From Chitinophagales bacterium (lineage in GTDB: Bacteria; Bacteroidota; Bacteroidia; Chitinophagales; LD1): a DNA stretch of 64,000 nt. The DNA lies in contig JAEUUZ010000059.1 of assembly GCA_016786765.1 (NCBI GenBank), positions 1 through 64,000 of the forward strand, written 5' to 3'. The translations under genes were made by a program, and so were the position numbers. Positions 22,850 through 31,011 of the stretch are shown in pieces. Position 1 is the stretch's first letter. Every line of letters begins with the position of its first letter. The notes under the pieces were generated by a model. It was not told the DNA's origin. It saw only the letters and a program-made list of their open reading frames with translations, and did not search any database.

Positions 22850-23656
22850 TTAGATAAGTAGGTTACTGGTGTCCGTTAATGCTTGAATAATATCAAGGTC
22901 ATCCGTAAGAGGTTCAATTACAGCTACCTTTACAGCGTGTCTTTTGGGTAGTCCGCTAAAGATTAATTTTGCTGCATCAATCAATAATCGTGTTGAAACA
23001 GTTTCTGTTAAACCTAGTTCTCTCAGATTTCTTATTTTTTGCCCAATATTGACAAGTTTTTTTGCGATATCTTCACCAATTCCTGTTTCGTTGATAATAA
23101 TTTCTGCTTCCGTTTTAGCGTCAGGATATTGAAACGAAAGTGCTACAAAACGTTGTCTTGTTGAGGGTTTCAGTTCTTTATACCCTTTTTGATATCCGGG
23201 ATTGAAAGAGGCAATTAGCATGAATTTTTCGTGAGCTTTAATGGTTTCTCCAAGTTTGTCGATATACAACTCTCTTCTGTGGTCAGTTAATGAATGGATG
23301 GCCACAATAACATCCGGTCGGGCTTCTGCTACTTCATCTAAGTAAAGTATATACCCTTTTTTCACAGCAATGGTTAGTGGTCCATCAATCCATACTGTTT
23401 CGGCTCCTTTTATAATATAACGCCCAATTAAATCCGTTGAAGAAGTTTCTTCATGGCAGCTAATGGTAATGAGGGGTAAATTACATTGATGTGCAGCAAA
23501 TTCCACAAATCTAGATTTCCCTGTTCCGGTTGGCCCTTTTAGCAGTAATGGTAATTTGTTTTCAAATGTTTTTGTGAATACATCCAATTCTTTGCCAGTA
23601 GCTTTGTAATAAGGTGTTTTATTGTTTGATAACTTCGTTTCAGTAAGTATTTCCAT
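22850..23656 (-). CDS. norQ: NorQ/CbbQ-type AAA+ ATPase
   Basis: 268 residues. Walker A GPTGTGKSRFVE, Walker B ILYLDEVAEA, sensor motif IASFNPG and arginine-finger region KPSTRQRFVAL are those of the MoxR/CbbQ/NorQ group. With NorD it forms a chaperone ATPase needed for active NO reductase. One base pair separates it from ric; the block is tightly packed and must be one operon. Confidence 0.92.
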   Translation of the reverse strand: MEILTETKLSNNKTPYYKATGKELDVFTKTFENKLPLLLKGPTGTGKSRFVEFAAHQCNLPLITISCHEETSSTDLIGRYIIKGAETVWIDGPLTIAVKKGYILYLDEVAEARPDVIVAIHSLTDHRRELYIDKLGETIKAHEKFMLIASFNPGYQKGYKELKPSTRQRFVALSFQYPDAKTEAEIIINETGIGEDIAKKLVNIGQKIRNLRELGLTETVSTRLLIDAAKLIFSGLPKRHAVKVAVIEPLTDDLDIIQALTDTSNLLI

Positions 23657-23657
23657 T

Positions 23658-24389
23658 TTATTTTATGCTAATAATTTTTTCTAATTCTATGGCTTTAGGG
23701 AACAAGATGTTGTTCTCTAAATGCACATGTAGATGCAAATCTTGTTCGAACTCATCTAGTTTTGCATACAATGCTTTGAATGTATTACATGCCCATTCCG
23801 GTGGAGTGTAGTTATTGCTTAATATTGCAATTTCTTTTAGGATTTTGCCGACTGTTTCATGTTCTGATTCCATCATTTGAATAGGGTGTAATACTGTTCC
23901 AAATGTGGGCTTGGGAATTTGTTCATTGCCCCGTGATGCCTTGCAAACATTTTTAATGTATGGGAAAAGTATCCGCTCTTCTTTAATCATGTGTAGATTT
24001 AGTTCTTCAGCAACACCGATAAACAGGTTGTTGATTTCTATTACAGCAGGATGCGCATGCCCATGTACTTGTGCTACCTTGCTTGCATACGACAAAATAA
24101 GTGGAATAGCCTCCGAAACATATGCATGATGGGTATTAACTATATAGTCGCATAAAAAGTCTAATTCCCATTTGTCGTATTTCTGTTCAGCAGGTGTTGC
24201 TTCAGATAATTTGCGAAGATCTGCCTCTAATTTTTCGAATGGAATGTCAGCCTTCCTACATGCTTTTTCAATAGTAACGCCTCCTCCGCAGCAAAAATCG
24301 ATACCATATTTTTTGAAGATATGAGCCGATTTAACATTTTCTTTTACTAAGTCTCCAACCTTTTTTTCTTTTAATTCAATAACATTCAT
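23658..24389 (-). CDS. ric: Iron-sulfur cluster repair di-iron protein (RIC/ScdA/YtfE)
   Basis: 243 residues. An N-terminal ScdA-type domain with the double-Cys motif IDFCCGGG is followed by a hemerythrin-like di-iron domain. Putative iron ligands sit in HHAYVSE, HGHAH, HMIKEERILFPYI, SEHE and the terminal HVHLENNILFPKA. RIC proteins repair Fe-S clusters damaged by NO or oxidative stress, and one study line assigns NO reduction. Its place inside the NO block fits protection from self-made NO. Confidence 0.93.
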   Translation of the reverse strand: MNVIELKEKKVGDLVKENVKSAHIFKKYGIDFCCGGGVTIEKACRKADIPFEKLEADLRKLSEATPAEQKYDKWELDFLCDYIVNTHHAYVSEAIPLILSYASKVAQVHGHAHPAVIEINNLFIGVAEELNLHMIKEERILFPYIKNVCKASRGNEQIPKPTFGTVLHPIQMMESEHETVGKILKEIAILSNNYTPPEWACNTFKALYAKLDEFEQDLHLHVHLENNILFPKAIELEKIISIK

Positions 24390-24399
24390 AATTCATATT

Positions 24400-25725
24400 T
24401 TAGTTATATAATCCAATAAATTTCTTTTCTGAGAATGGTCTGATGATAATCATTAAGTAGGCCCAGTTCTGCACTTTGTCTGGTGTTACTGCCTTTTCTA
24501 AGTATTGTATCGTGGGTGTTCCGAAAAAATGACTATATCCTGCTTGAAATGAGATGGTCTTATTAAAAACATACCCACCAGATAAATCTAATTCTGCGCC
24601 TAAAAATTTATTTAAAGTAACAGGCCCTTTCTTAACTTCAGCATAAGCGGTAAATGCATTTCCATTTAATGCAATAAATGCCGATGGTGAAAAATCGTAT
24701 CTGAATTTTAAATAGGCATCAATTAATCCTACTGAATTCTCATGTCTGCCGCCAACATAAAACATATCCATATAGCCATTAAACATGTGGTTGGTACCAA
24801 AAAGTGGACTATAGGAGTAGTTGTTTTTTCCTGTATAAGCATTGGATGTGCCACTCAATACCTCAGCTCCGGCAGTAATTCGCAATTGATTCTTTTTAGT
24901 GGCATTAAATTTTAAAACATGTGAAACTTGAAGACTAATATCAAAGGCATTTAATGAGTTGTTTTTTATGTCTTTTCCAACTTGATGATAGTAGAATGCC
25001 GAAAGCGTTGTGTTTTTTAATTGTAGTCTTAAAGTGGGTAATCCAAAGGTTTGGGAAAATCGTATGCCTTTCTGTGTTACTTTGCCTGCAGTGTCTTTAA
25101 CAATAAACTGGCGACCGTTATTCCAAAGTAAAAATGAAAAATCAAATTTTCCTATTTTCTGTTCAATACGCAACATTTGTGCTGTTTTGTATTGATTAGT
25201 ATTCGTGAAAATGTTATTTGTTAACGACTCTGCATCTTGGTTGTATCCACCACCTAAATCCACTTTCGTATCTTTCTTTTCATATTTTAATAATGCAAAA
25301 TCGTGCGAACGACCTTGCAGTGCCCAATCTACATTACCTAAGAAGCGCGCATTGTCATAGTTAAGTTCCTGCCGTCCTACTTTCAAAGAAAAGCAACTGT
25401 CAAAATGTATTTGAGCCCACCCTTCATAAAGTGAAAATAGATTGTCAGTAATTTTTAGTTGCGCAGTACTACCCCAGGTTCTTACATCTTGGAAGCTTAC
25501 ATAGAATGTTAGTTTATTAACTTTGTATTTTCCTTCCAACCGAATACGTTGACTAATAAAAGCTGCCGGATCCGTACCCTTTTCAATTGCCTGTCCATAG
25601 CCGTGTCGCAGTTCAAAACGATCAACCATTTGTCCGTTGAAACTAAATTGACCTAACCCAATTTTTGCAATAAAAAGCAATAGCATAAATGTGATTGCCT
25701 TTTTTTTGAGTAAAAAGTTTTTCAT
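24400..25725 (-). CDS. Outer-membrane beta-barrel, alginate-export/porin family-like
   Basis: 441 residues. A hydrophobic signal peptide (cleavage after IGLGQ) and alternating beta-strand sequence throughout, ending with an aromatic C-terminal strand region, predict an outer-membrane barrel. Motifs such as RFELRHGYGQ, RIRLEGKYKV, LKVGRQELNYDNARFLGNVDW (read as two parts) match the alginate_exp porin group. Similar porins sit in Bacteroidota nitrite/NO clusters, perhaps to admit nitrite or copper. The substrate is inferred from context only. Confidence 0.7.
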   Translation of the reverse strand: MKNFLLKKKAITFMLLLFIAKIGLGQFSFNGQMVDRFELRHGYGQAIEKGTDPAAFISQRIRLEGKYKVNKLTFYVSFQDVRTWGSTAQLKITDNLFSLYEGWAQIHFDSCFSLKVGRQELNYDNARFLGNVDWALQGRSHDFALLKYEKKDTKVDLGGGYNQDAESLTNNIFTNTNQYKTAQMLRIEQKIGKFDFSFLLWNNGRQFIVKDTAGKVTQKGIRFSQTFGLPTLRLQLKNTTLSAFYYHQVGKDIKNNSLNAFDISLQVSHVLKFNATKKNQLRITAGAEVLSGTSNAYTGKNNYSYSPLFGTNHMFNGYMDMFYVGGRHENSVGLIDAYLKFRYDFSPSAFIALNGNAFTAYAEVKKGPVTLNKFLGAELDLSGGYVFNKTISFQAGYSHFFGTPTIQYLEKAVTPDKVQNWAYLMIIIRPFSEKKFIGLYN

Positions 25726-25731
25726 GATTTT

Positions 25732-26337
25732 TTATTTTGCTGTTTCTATAATTGTTTTTACAGTTTCTTGATTGTTCACCCCTAATCCTTCTTGTTGATG
25801 AATTAACTCACCTTGATGATTAAATACACTGATGATGTTTGAATGTGAAAAATCCATTGGTGATATTTCACGGTATTTTACTGAAAGCACATTAGCGAAT
25901 TCTTGCACACTTTCTTTGTTTCCCTGAAGAAATGTCCATTCATCTCCATCCATTTCTTTTTCTATTGCAAAAGCTTTTAGCCTTTCCGGTGTATCGTTTG
26001 TAGGATCTATACTTATGAGTATATACTGAACATCATTTTTTTTATTTTCCGGTATTTGCAGTGAGATGTTTTTCATGTCGGCCACTAAACGCGGACAGGC
26101 AGCCTTGCAACTGGTGTATATCATTACCATTACCAAAACCTTTCCTTTCAATTCTTTTAGGGTAATTTCTTTGTTCTCTTCTGTTCTCCATGTTGTGGTT
26201 AAGTTGAAGATAGATTCATCAGAAATATCACTTTTAGCTGTTGCCGCATTTGACTTCTCAACCGGAACGTTAGATGTTGAATTTGAGTGGCAATTGCTGA
26301 GCAATACGGTTGTTAATAGAAAAGTTATATAACGCAT
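25732..26337 (-). CDS. SCO1/SenC/PrrC-family copper protein
   Basis: 201 residues, thioredoxin fold. The N-terminus is a signal sequence that ends near LLSNC, a possible but imperfect lipobox. The copper site is conserved: CKAAC after MVMIYTS (the CxxxC pair) and a distal His in DFSHSN. SCO proteins deliver Cu to CuA or, in this setting, probably to the copper nitrite reductase NirK encoded two genes upstream (inference). It overlaps nothing but is only 2 bp from the SUMF1-fold gene. Confidence 0.9.
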   Translation of the reverse strand: MRYITFLLTTVLLSNCHSNSTSNVPVEKSNAATAKSDISDESIFNLTTTWRTEENKEITLKELKGKVLVMVMIYTSCKAACPRLVADMKNISLQIPENKKNDVQYILISIDPTNDTPERLKAFAIEKEMDGDEWTFLQGNKESVQEFANVLSVKYREISPMDFSHSNIISVFNHQGELIHQQEGLGVNNQETVKTIIETAK

Positions 26338-26339
26338 AA

Positions 26340-27122
26340 TTATTTATTTTGATAGTTTTTTACACAGCGAAAGCCTAGATTTTGTACTGCGTATTTGGCT
26401 TTTATACTCCCTCGAAATGCATAACGCATGAATGCGGCATAGTTCATCAAATCTGTGGCTCCAAGGGAACCGCTGCCACAAAACAAATTCCTGTCGTTGC
26501 TCGAATCTTTTCTAGACTCGCCTGAAATTAAAACAGAGTTAAAGTCAGCAGTCCATTCCCATACTAATCCATGCATATCATATACCCCCCAAAAGTTTTT
26601 AAACGTTTTTCCAATAGGGTTTGTAAATGTTTTTGGCGCTTCATACCAACTCAAAATATATTGATTGTAACTTTTCAGTTTTCTAGCATCTGAATTATTT
26701 TCATCGGCCATCGCTACATACTCCCATTCATCAATGGTTGGAAGTCTTTTGCCTTGGCATTTACAATATTCGTTGGCCGCAAACCATGAAACATTAGTGA
26801 CTGGTGCATTGGGTAACATTTTGTCTTGAAATGCAGTGTCGTTTTTCCATGTGTTCAAGTAATTACCATCAGCAAATATTTTCTTGATATTCGATTTTCT
26901 AAATTGTGGATGGCTTAAAAGAAAAAGTCGGAAGTCATTATTCGTTATTGGATACACATCCATATAGAAACTCTTTACATTCACTTTTTCAGAATCTCTT
27001 CCATAAATGGGTGCATATTTCCCTGCTCTAATAAAAACCATTGTTTGAGTTTGACTATATACGTTTTGTTGTAACAGCAAACTGACAAATACAGTCAAAC
27101 TCAAACGAATAATGGTTTTCAT
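26340..27122 (-). CDS. SUMF1/FGE-fold protein without the catalytic cysteine pair
   Basis: 260 residues with signal peptide (QQNVYSQ). The fold signature is clear: FYMDVYPITNNDF, PVTNVSWFAANEYCKCQGKRLPT (two adjoining stretches), GLVWEWTAD and the terminal NLGFRC. In true formylglycine-generating enzymes two Cys lie in a GGS-x-x-C-x4-C motif. The matching segment here reads CGSGSLGATD and lacks that pair, so formylglycine synthesis is not supported. The position between nirK and SCO suggests a periplasmic role in nitrite reductase maturation or support (inference). Confidence 0.85.
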   Translation of the reverse strand: MKTIIRLSLTVFVSLLLQQNVYSQTQTMVFIRAGKYAPIYGRDSEKVNVKSFYMDVYPITNNDFRLFLLSHPQFRKSNIKKIFADGNYLNTWKNDTAFQDKMLPNAPVTNVSWFAANEYCKCQGKRLPTIDEWEYVAMADENNSDARKLKSYNQYILSWYEAPKTFTNPIGKTFKNFWGVYDMHGLVWEWTADFNSVLISGESRKDSSNDRNLFCGSGSLGATDLMNYAAFMRYAFRGSIKAKYAVQNLGFRCVKNYQNK

Positions 27123-27127
27123 TGCAA

Positions 27128-28612
27128 TTATTTTCCTTTTACTTTCGCAACCATGGCCGATGTAACATCTTTGTTACTGTTGCCCCAGCTGCTGTACACA
27201 TAGGTTAGTACATTGGCAATTTCATCATTACTTAATGTTTGTGCCGGCATAGTGCTATTGTATTTCTTACCATTTACAACCAGCTCACCATTTTTACCAT
27301 GCATCACTATACTCACAGCCCTTTCTACATCAGCATTTAAGAAGTCTGATTTTGCCAAAGGTGGAAATGCATTCGCCACACCTTCTCCATTTTCTTGGTG
27401 GCAAGCAAAACATGTTTTTGTATACACAATTTTCCCTGCTGCGATTCTTTCGGAAAGTGTTGTTGCTTTAGGTTCTACGGCAGCATTGTCATCTTTAGGC
27501 ATACTTTGGATAGTTCCGCCTTCTGGGTTGTAAATACCCTCTACTTGCTTACCACTATAAATTTGTTTGTTTTCATCACCGGTTACTTTCAGCATACCAA
27601 GCGAGCCTTTATTAAACGTTCTAAAAATAGAGTGATCTACAATAATAAATGTTCCGGGTACTTCAACTTTAAAATCAACAATGGCCGATCCGCCTGCGGG
27701 TATTAATGTGGTCTGTACGTTTTTGTTAATCATCTCTCCTCCTTCAATGTGTACATGGTCGAATATTTCGCCAATGACATGGAATGAAGAAACTAAATTA
27801 GGGCCACCATTTCCAACGAATAATCGTACAGTTTCTCCTACTTTTGCAGTTATAGCATTGTCGCCTGTTAAGGATCCCACTTTACCATTGAAAACAATAT
27901 ATTCAGGATGTTCATCAACTCCTTTTTGCATATCGAAGGCCTGTAAACCTGTTTCCCCGTTCTTCCCTTTAGTGTAGAAATCACCTTGCATGATATAGTA
28001 CTCTTTATCAACTTTAGGCAAACCTCCTTCCGGTTCTACTAAAATTAACCCATACATACCGTTGGCAATATGCATACCTACAGGTGCTGTAGCGCAGTGA
28101 TAGACATATAAACCTTGATTAATTACTTTAAACGAAAATACTACTTCATGTCCGGGTGCCACAAATGATGAAGCGGCACCACCACCTTGTCCAGTTACGG
28201 CATGTAAATCAATGTTGTGTGGAAGTTTATTATCGGGATGGTTTTTAAGGTGAAACTCAACTTCATCGCCTACTCTAGTTCGAATAAAACTTCCAGGCAC
28301 AGAACCACCGAATGTCCAATAGGTATATTTTACACCCGGAGCCATTTCGCCTTCTTTCTCCAAAATTTCCATGTTCACAATTAACTTGGTTGCTTTTCTG
28401 TCGCCAACAGGTTTCGGAACTAATGGAGGTGCTGTGAGTTCAGCTATAGATTGTCCTTCTACTTTTATTTTAGTTGCATCTTCTGGTGTATTACCATTCT
28501 TATTATTACATCCCGATGTTGTTACCAAACCAATTATAGCGGTAATCATAAGGGCTACTCGAGCCCATTTTTGTATATTCATTTTCATTTGATTCATTTT
28601 TTGTTTAATCAT
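27128..28612 (-). CDS. nirK: Copper nitrite reductase fused to a C-terminal cytochrome c domain
   Basis: 494 residues from ATG 28612, chosen because ATGATTAA overlaps the norB stop; later in-frame ATGs (28588, 28582) are possible. Lipobox TTSGC (Cys35) predicts a periplasmic lipoprotein. Two cupredoxin domains carry all Cu ligands: type 1 His132, Cys173, His181, Met186; type 2 His137, His172, His278; the catalytic Asp is Asp135. After a linker, residues ~385-490 form a cytochrome c domain with CFACH (Cys401, Cys404, His405) and a plausible axial Met in STMPAQT. It reduces nitrite to NO; the fused haem should feed electrons directly to the type 1 copper. Confidence 0.95.
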   Translation of the reverse strand: MIKQKMNQMKMNIQKWARVALMITAIIGLVTTSGCNNKNGNTPEDATKIKVEGQSIAELTAPPLVPKPVGDRKATKLIVNMEILEKEGEMAPGVKYTYWTFGGSVPGSFIRTRVGDEVEFHLKNHPDNKLPHNIDLHAVTGQGGGAASSFVAPGHEVVFSFKVINQGLYVYHCATAPVGMHIANGMYGLILVEPEGGLPKVDKEYYIMQGDFYTKGKNGETGLQAFDMQKGVDEHPEYIVFNGKVGSLTGDNAITAKVGETVRLFVGNGGPNLVSSFHVIGEIFDHVHIEGGEMINKNVQTTLIPAGGSAIVDFKVEVPGTFIIVDHSIFRTFNKGSLGMLKVTGDENKQIYSGKQVEGIYNPEGGTIQSMPKDDNAAVEPKATTLSERIAAGKIVYTKTCFACHQENGEGVANAFPPLAKSDFLNADVERAVSIVMHGKNGELVVNGKKYNSTMPAQTLSNDEIANVLTYVYSSWGNSNKDVTSAMVAKVKGK

Positions 28613-29948
28613 TTTCATTGATTTCCAACGCCTCATCATTAGGTAATCCATACTTTACAAATTCGTAAATGAAAAGCCCAATACCCACACTAAACAAGGT
28701 TGCACAAAGCACAAGTACTAAAAAGTGGACTTGAATTTCCTTCTGTACATCACCAAAATCTACTCCCATTATTCGTTCCATATACACCTGCGCTACTCCC
28801 GCTGCAGCAAATGCGGCAGTCATACCAATCATACCTATATTGGATAACCAAAAGGCTAGAACTCCATTTACATTGTCGTACCTTTTTCTTCCTGTCAAGT
28901 TTGGAAGAGTGTAACTAATAATTGCCAATACAATCATTCCGTATGCTCCCCAAAATGCTAAGTGACCGTGCATAGCCGTTACTAATGTACCGTGGGTATA
29001 CATATTTACTGATGGTAGAGTATGCGCCATTCCCAATAAACCAGCTCCTACAAAGGAAATAATGGATGTGCCTAACGTCCAACTTAGTGCAATTTTGTTG
29101 GGATGTCTTTTTTCTCCTTTACGATACATTGCAACTGCAAATAGGGCCATTCCTAAGAAAGCAAGTGGTTCTAGTGCTGAAAAAATTCCACCAATAATCA
29201 ACCAGTATTTTGGGGTTCCGATGTAATAATAGTGATGCCCTGTTCCTAACACTCCGGAAATAAAGGTTAACCCAACTATTACATACAACCATTTTTCAAT
29301 TACTTCTCTATCAACTCCTGTTATTTTAATTAAGAGATAAGCAAGTATACCTCCCATAATTAATTCCCAAACACCTTCTACCCAAAGATGCACAACCCAC
29401 CAACGGAAAAATGAATCCATAGTTTGATTATCAAACCAAATCATTCCAGGTAAGTATAGTAAAGCAGCAAAGAGGAGACCCATGCTCAATACAAGCGAAG
29501 TTGTTGTTCTTTTTTTACCCATGAATAAGGTGACTAAAATCAACCCCAAGAAAGTAAGTACATTTACTACTACTAAGTAATCTAATGGGCGTGGAATTTC
29601 CAGAAACTTTCTTCCTTCCCAATAGTTAAAGTGATAGCCAATAATTGCTATTACACCAACTACTGCTAAAGAAATTAATTGAACATAGGCAAGCTTTACA
29701 CTAACAAGTTCGTTTTCTGCTTCTTCAGGGATAATGTAATACGCTGCTCCCATAAAGCCTGAGAGTAGCCACACCACTAATAAATTGGTATGAACCGCTC
29801 TTGCTGTGTTAAATGGAATAAAGCTGTGTAAATTGTCGTAGCCCATGTGCGCAAAACCCATGATAAAGCCATAGACAAGTTGTAATGTTAGGAGTAGCAT
29901 GGATAGCGCAAAGAACCAGTATGCTACTTTTTGTGATTTATATCTCAT
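28605..29948 (-). CDS. norB: Nitric oxide reductase large subunit
   Basis: 447 residues from ATG 29948; a longer reading frame exists, but it overlaps norC. About 12 membrane helices of the haem-copper oxidase superfamily. His residues expected to bind haem b, haem b3 and FeB sit in [32 protein letters not shown] and [10 protein letters not shown]; the Glu in WVEGVWELI is characteristic of cNOR. It lacks the Tyr-His of oxidases and the long N-terminal extension of quinol NOR. It reduces 2 NO to N2O using electrons from NorC. It starts 11 bp after norC and ends overlapping nirK. Confidence 0.95.
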   Translation of the reverse strand: MRYKSQKVAYWFFALSMLLLTLQLVYGFIMGFAHMGYDNLHSFIPFNTARAVHTNLLVVWLLSGFMGAAYYIIPEEAENELVSVKLAYVQLISLAVVGVIAIIGYHFNYWEGRKFLEIPRPLDYLVVVNVLTFLGLILVTLFMGKKRTTTSLVLSMGLLFAALLYLPGMIWFDNQTMDSFFRWWVVHLWVEGVWELIMGGILAYLLIKITGVDREVIEKWLYVIVGLTFISGVLGTGHHYYYIGTPKYWLIIGGIFSALEPLAFLGMALFAVAMYRKGEKRHPNKIALSWTLGTSIISFVGAGLLGMAHTLPSVNMYTHGTLVTAMHGHLAFWGAYGMIVLAIISYTLPNLTGRKRYDNVNGVLAFWLSNIGMIGMTAAFAAAGVAQVYMERIMGVDFGDVQKEIQVHFLVLVLCATLFSVGIGLFIYEFVKYGLPNDEALEINEND

Positions 29949-29959
29949 AATAATCTTGT

Positions 29960-30397
29960 TTAAAAGTTTTGAGTTGTTTTGTATTTCGGTTTCGCTGGGA
30001 ATCCGTTCAGATCTGTATTCCCGATCCAAGTGAAAAAGGCGACTAAATCGTTAGCCTCTTCTTCTGAAAATCCATATGCCACCATCTTTCGTCCACGTGG
30101 CGACCAAGGTGTTTTTGACATCAAAGCCGCTTTTATGTAGTTATCGCCTCTACGTTCTACTACCTTTGTCAATTCCGGAGCATAGTAAGCTCCTTCACCC
30201 ATAATCGTATGGCAACCCATACAATTGTTGCTTTCCCACAAATGTTTTCCCCGAATTACTTGTGGTGTAATATTTTCAGCATGTGTTTGTTTTGGCACTT
30301 TAGTACTCAGCGAGTTCCACGATAATCCCAGAAAAACAGCAAAAGTCACCGCTGTACCTCCTAGGAAGAATGCACGTGCCTGTCCTTTTGATAACAT
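29960..30397 (-). CDS. norC: Nitric oxide reductase cytochrome c subunit
   Basis: 145 residues. One N-terminal transmembrane anchor (residues ~8-27), then a single haem c site CMGCH (Cys59, Cys62, His63). The flanking sequence (GEGAYYAPELTKV, YGFSEEEANDLVAFF) is typical of NorC. It passes electrons to NorB. The only recognised operator in this gap lies 23 bp upstream of its start codon. Expression should respond to the Rrf2-type regulator encoded next upstream. Confidence 0.95.
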   Translation of the reverse strand: MLSKGQARAFFLGGTAVTFAVFLGLSWNSLSTKVPKQTHAENITPQVIRGKHLWESNNCMGCHTIMGEGAYYAPELTKVVERRGDNYIKAALMSKTPWSPRGRKMVAYGFSEEEANDLVAFFTWIGNTDLNGFPAKPKYKTTQNF

Positions 30398-30419
30398 ATT
30401 GTTTATGTTTTAGTTAATT

Positions 30420-30433
30420 GGACAAAATTGTCC
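30420..30433. promoter_or_regulatory. Palindromic operator upstream of norC
   Basis: GGACAA-AA-TTGTCC, perfect 6-nt arms, extending to 9 of 10 matched positions per arm. It lies 23 bp before norC and overlaps a CAATTTTG element resembling the Bacteroidota -7 box (TAnnTTTG). A near-copy lies before the Rrf2 gene (30935-30948), so it is the likely binding site of that regulator. Confidence 0.65.
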
Positions 30434-30452
30434 GATTTGATTATAAAAAAAA

Positions 30453-30887
30453 TTAACCTTTTAAATTGAACGGTTGTTTACCCTTATTATTAATTAAGTC
30501 ATCCAATGTTACATTGTATAAACCTTGATTCAATTTTTCTCGAAGTGGGGCATAAAGTTTATGCACCGGACATGGATTCTTTTCTGAACAATCAGGTAAA
30601 CCTAAAAAGCAACCTGACGAAAAGTGATCACCTTCAATGGCTTTTATTATTGAAATAACTTTAGTTGAAACTATTTTTGATGTTGAAATTTCAAATCCAC
30701 CACCACTTCCTTTTACAGATGTTATAATTTTTGCAGCTACTAACTGTTGAAGTATTTTCGATGTAAATGCCGGTGGTGAGTCAATAGCTATCGCTACGTC
30801 TTTTACTGAAAAGCGCACACCAACTTGCTGATTAGCACTTATGAATAAGAGTGATTTTATAGCGTATTGACTAGCTTTTGATAACAT
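30453..30887 (-). CDS. Rrf2-family [Fe-S] transcriptional regulator, NsrR-like
   Basis: 144 residues. A winged helix-turn-helix (residues ~1-60, SVKDVAIAI, SKILQQLVAA) is followed by three cysteines, Cys93, Cys100 and Cys106, the Fe-S ligands of the family; spacing is close to that of NsrR (C-x5/6-C-x5-C). NsrR senses NO with its cluster and represses NO-detoxifying genes. The position directly before norCB-nirK and the paired palindromes support this role. IscR-type or other Rrf2 functions are not excluded. Confidence 0.85.
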   Translation of the reverse strand: MLSKASQYAIKSLLFISANQQVGVRFSVKDVAIAIDSPPAFTSKILQQLVAAKIITSVKGSGGGFEISTSKIVSTKVISIIKAIEGDHFSSGCFLGLPDCSEKNPCPVHKLYAPLREKLNQGLYNVTLDDLINNKGKQPFNLKG

Positions 30888-30934
30888 ATTGACTTTAATA
30901 TTACGTTGTAAATATACGTTAAAAAATATAAATA

Positions 30935-30948
30935 GGACAATGTTGTCT
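30935..30948. promoter_or_regulatory. Palindromic operator upstream of the Rrf2 gene
   Basis: GGACAA-TG-TTGTCT, a one-mismatch copy of the norC operator, 48 bp before the Rrf2 start codon. On the minus strand TTGTCC lies about 21 bp before a TATATTTA element, so the site could overlap a -33 box. This suggests autoregulation. Confidence 0.6.
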
Positions 30949-31011
30949 AATTAAAGAGATGATTTTTCTCAGTTTATTTGAATGATAAAAATCAGCATGT
31001 ATACTCTCATG

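Noticed and set aside
26340-27122. Formylglycine-generating enzyme
   Set aside because: The catalytic Cys pair is missing, and no sulfatase gene is in the window.
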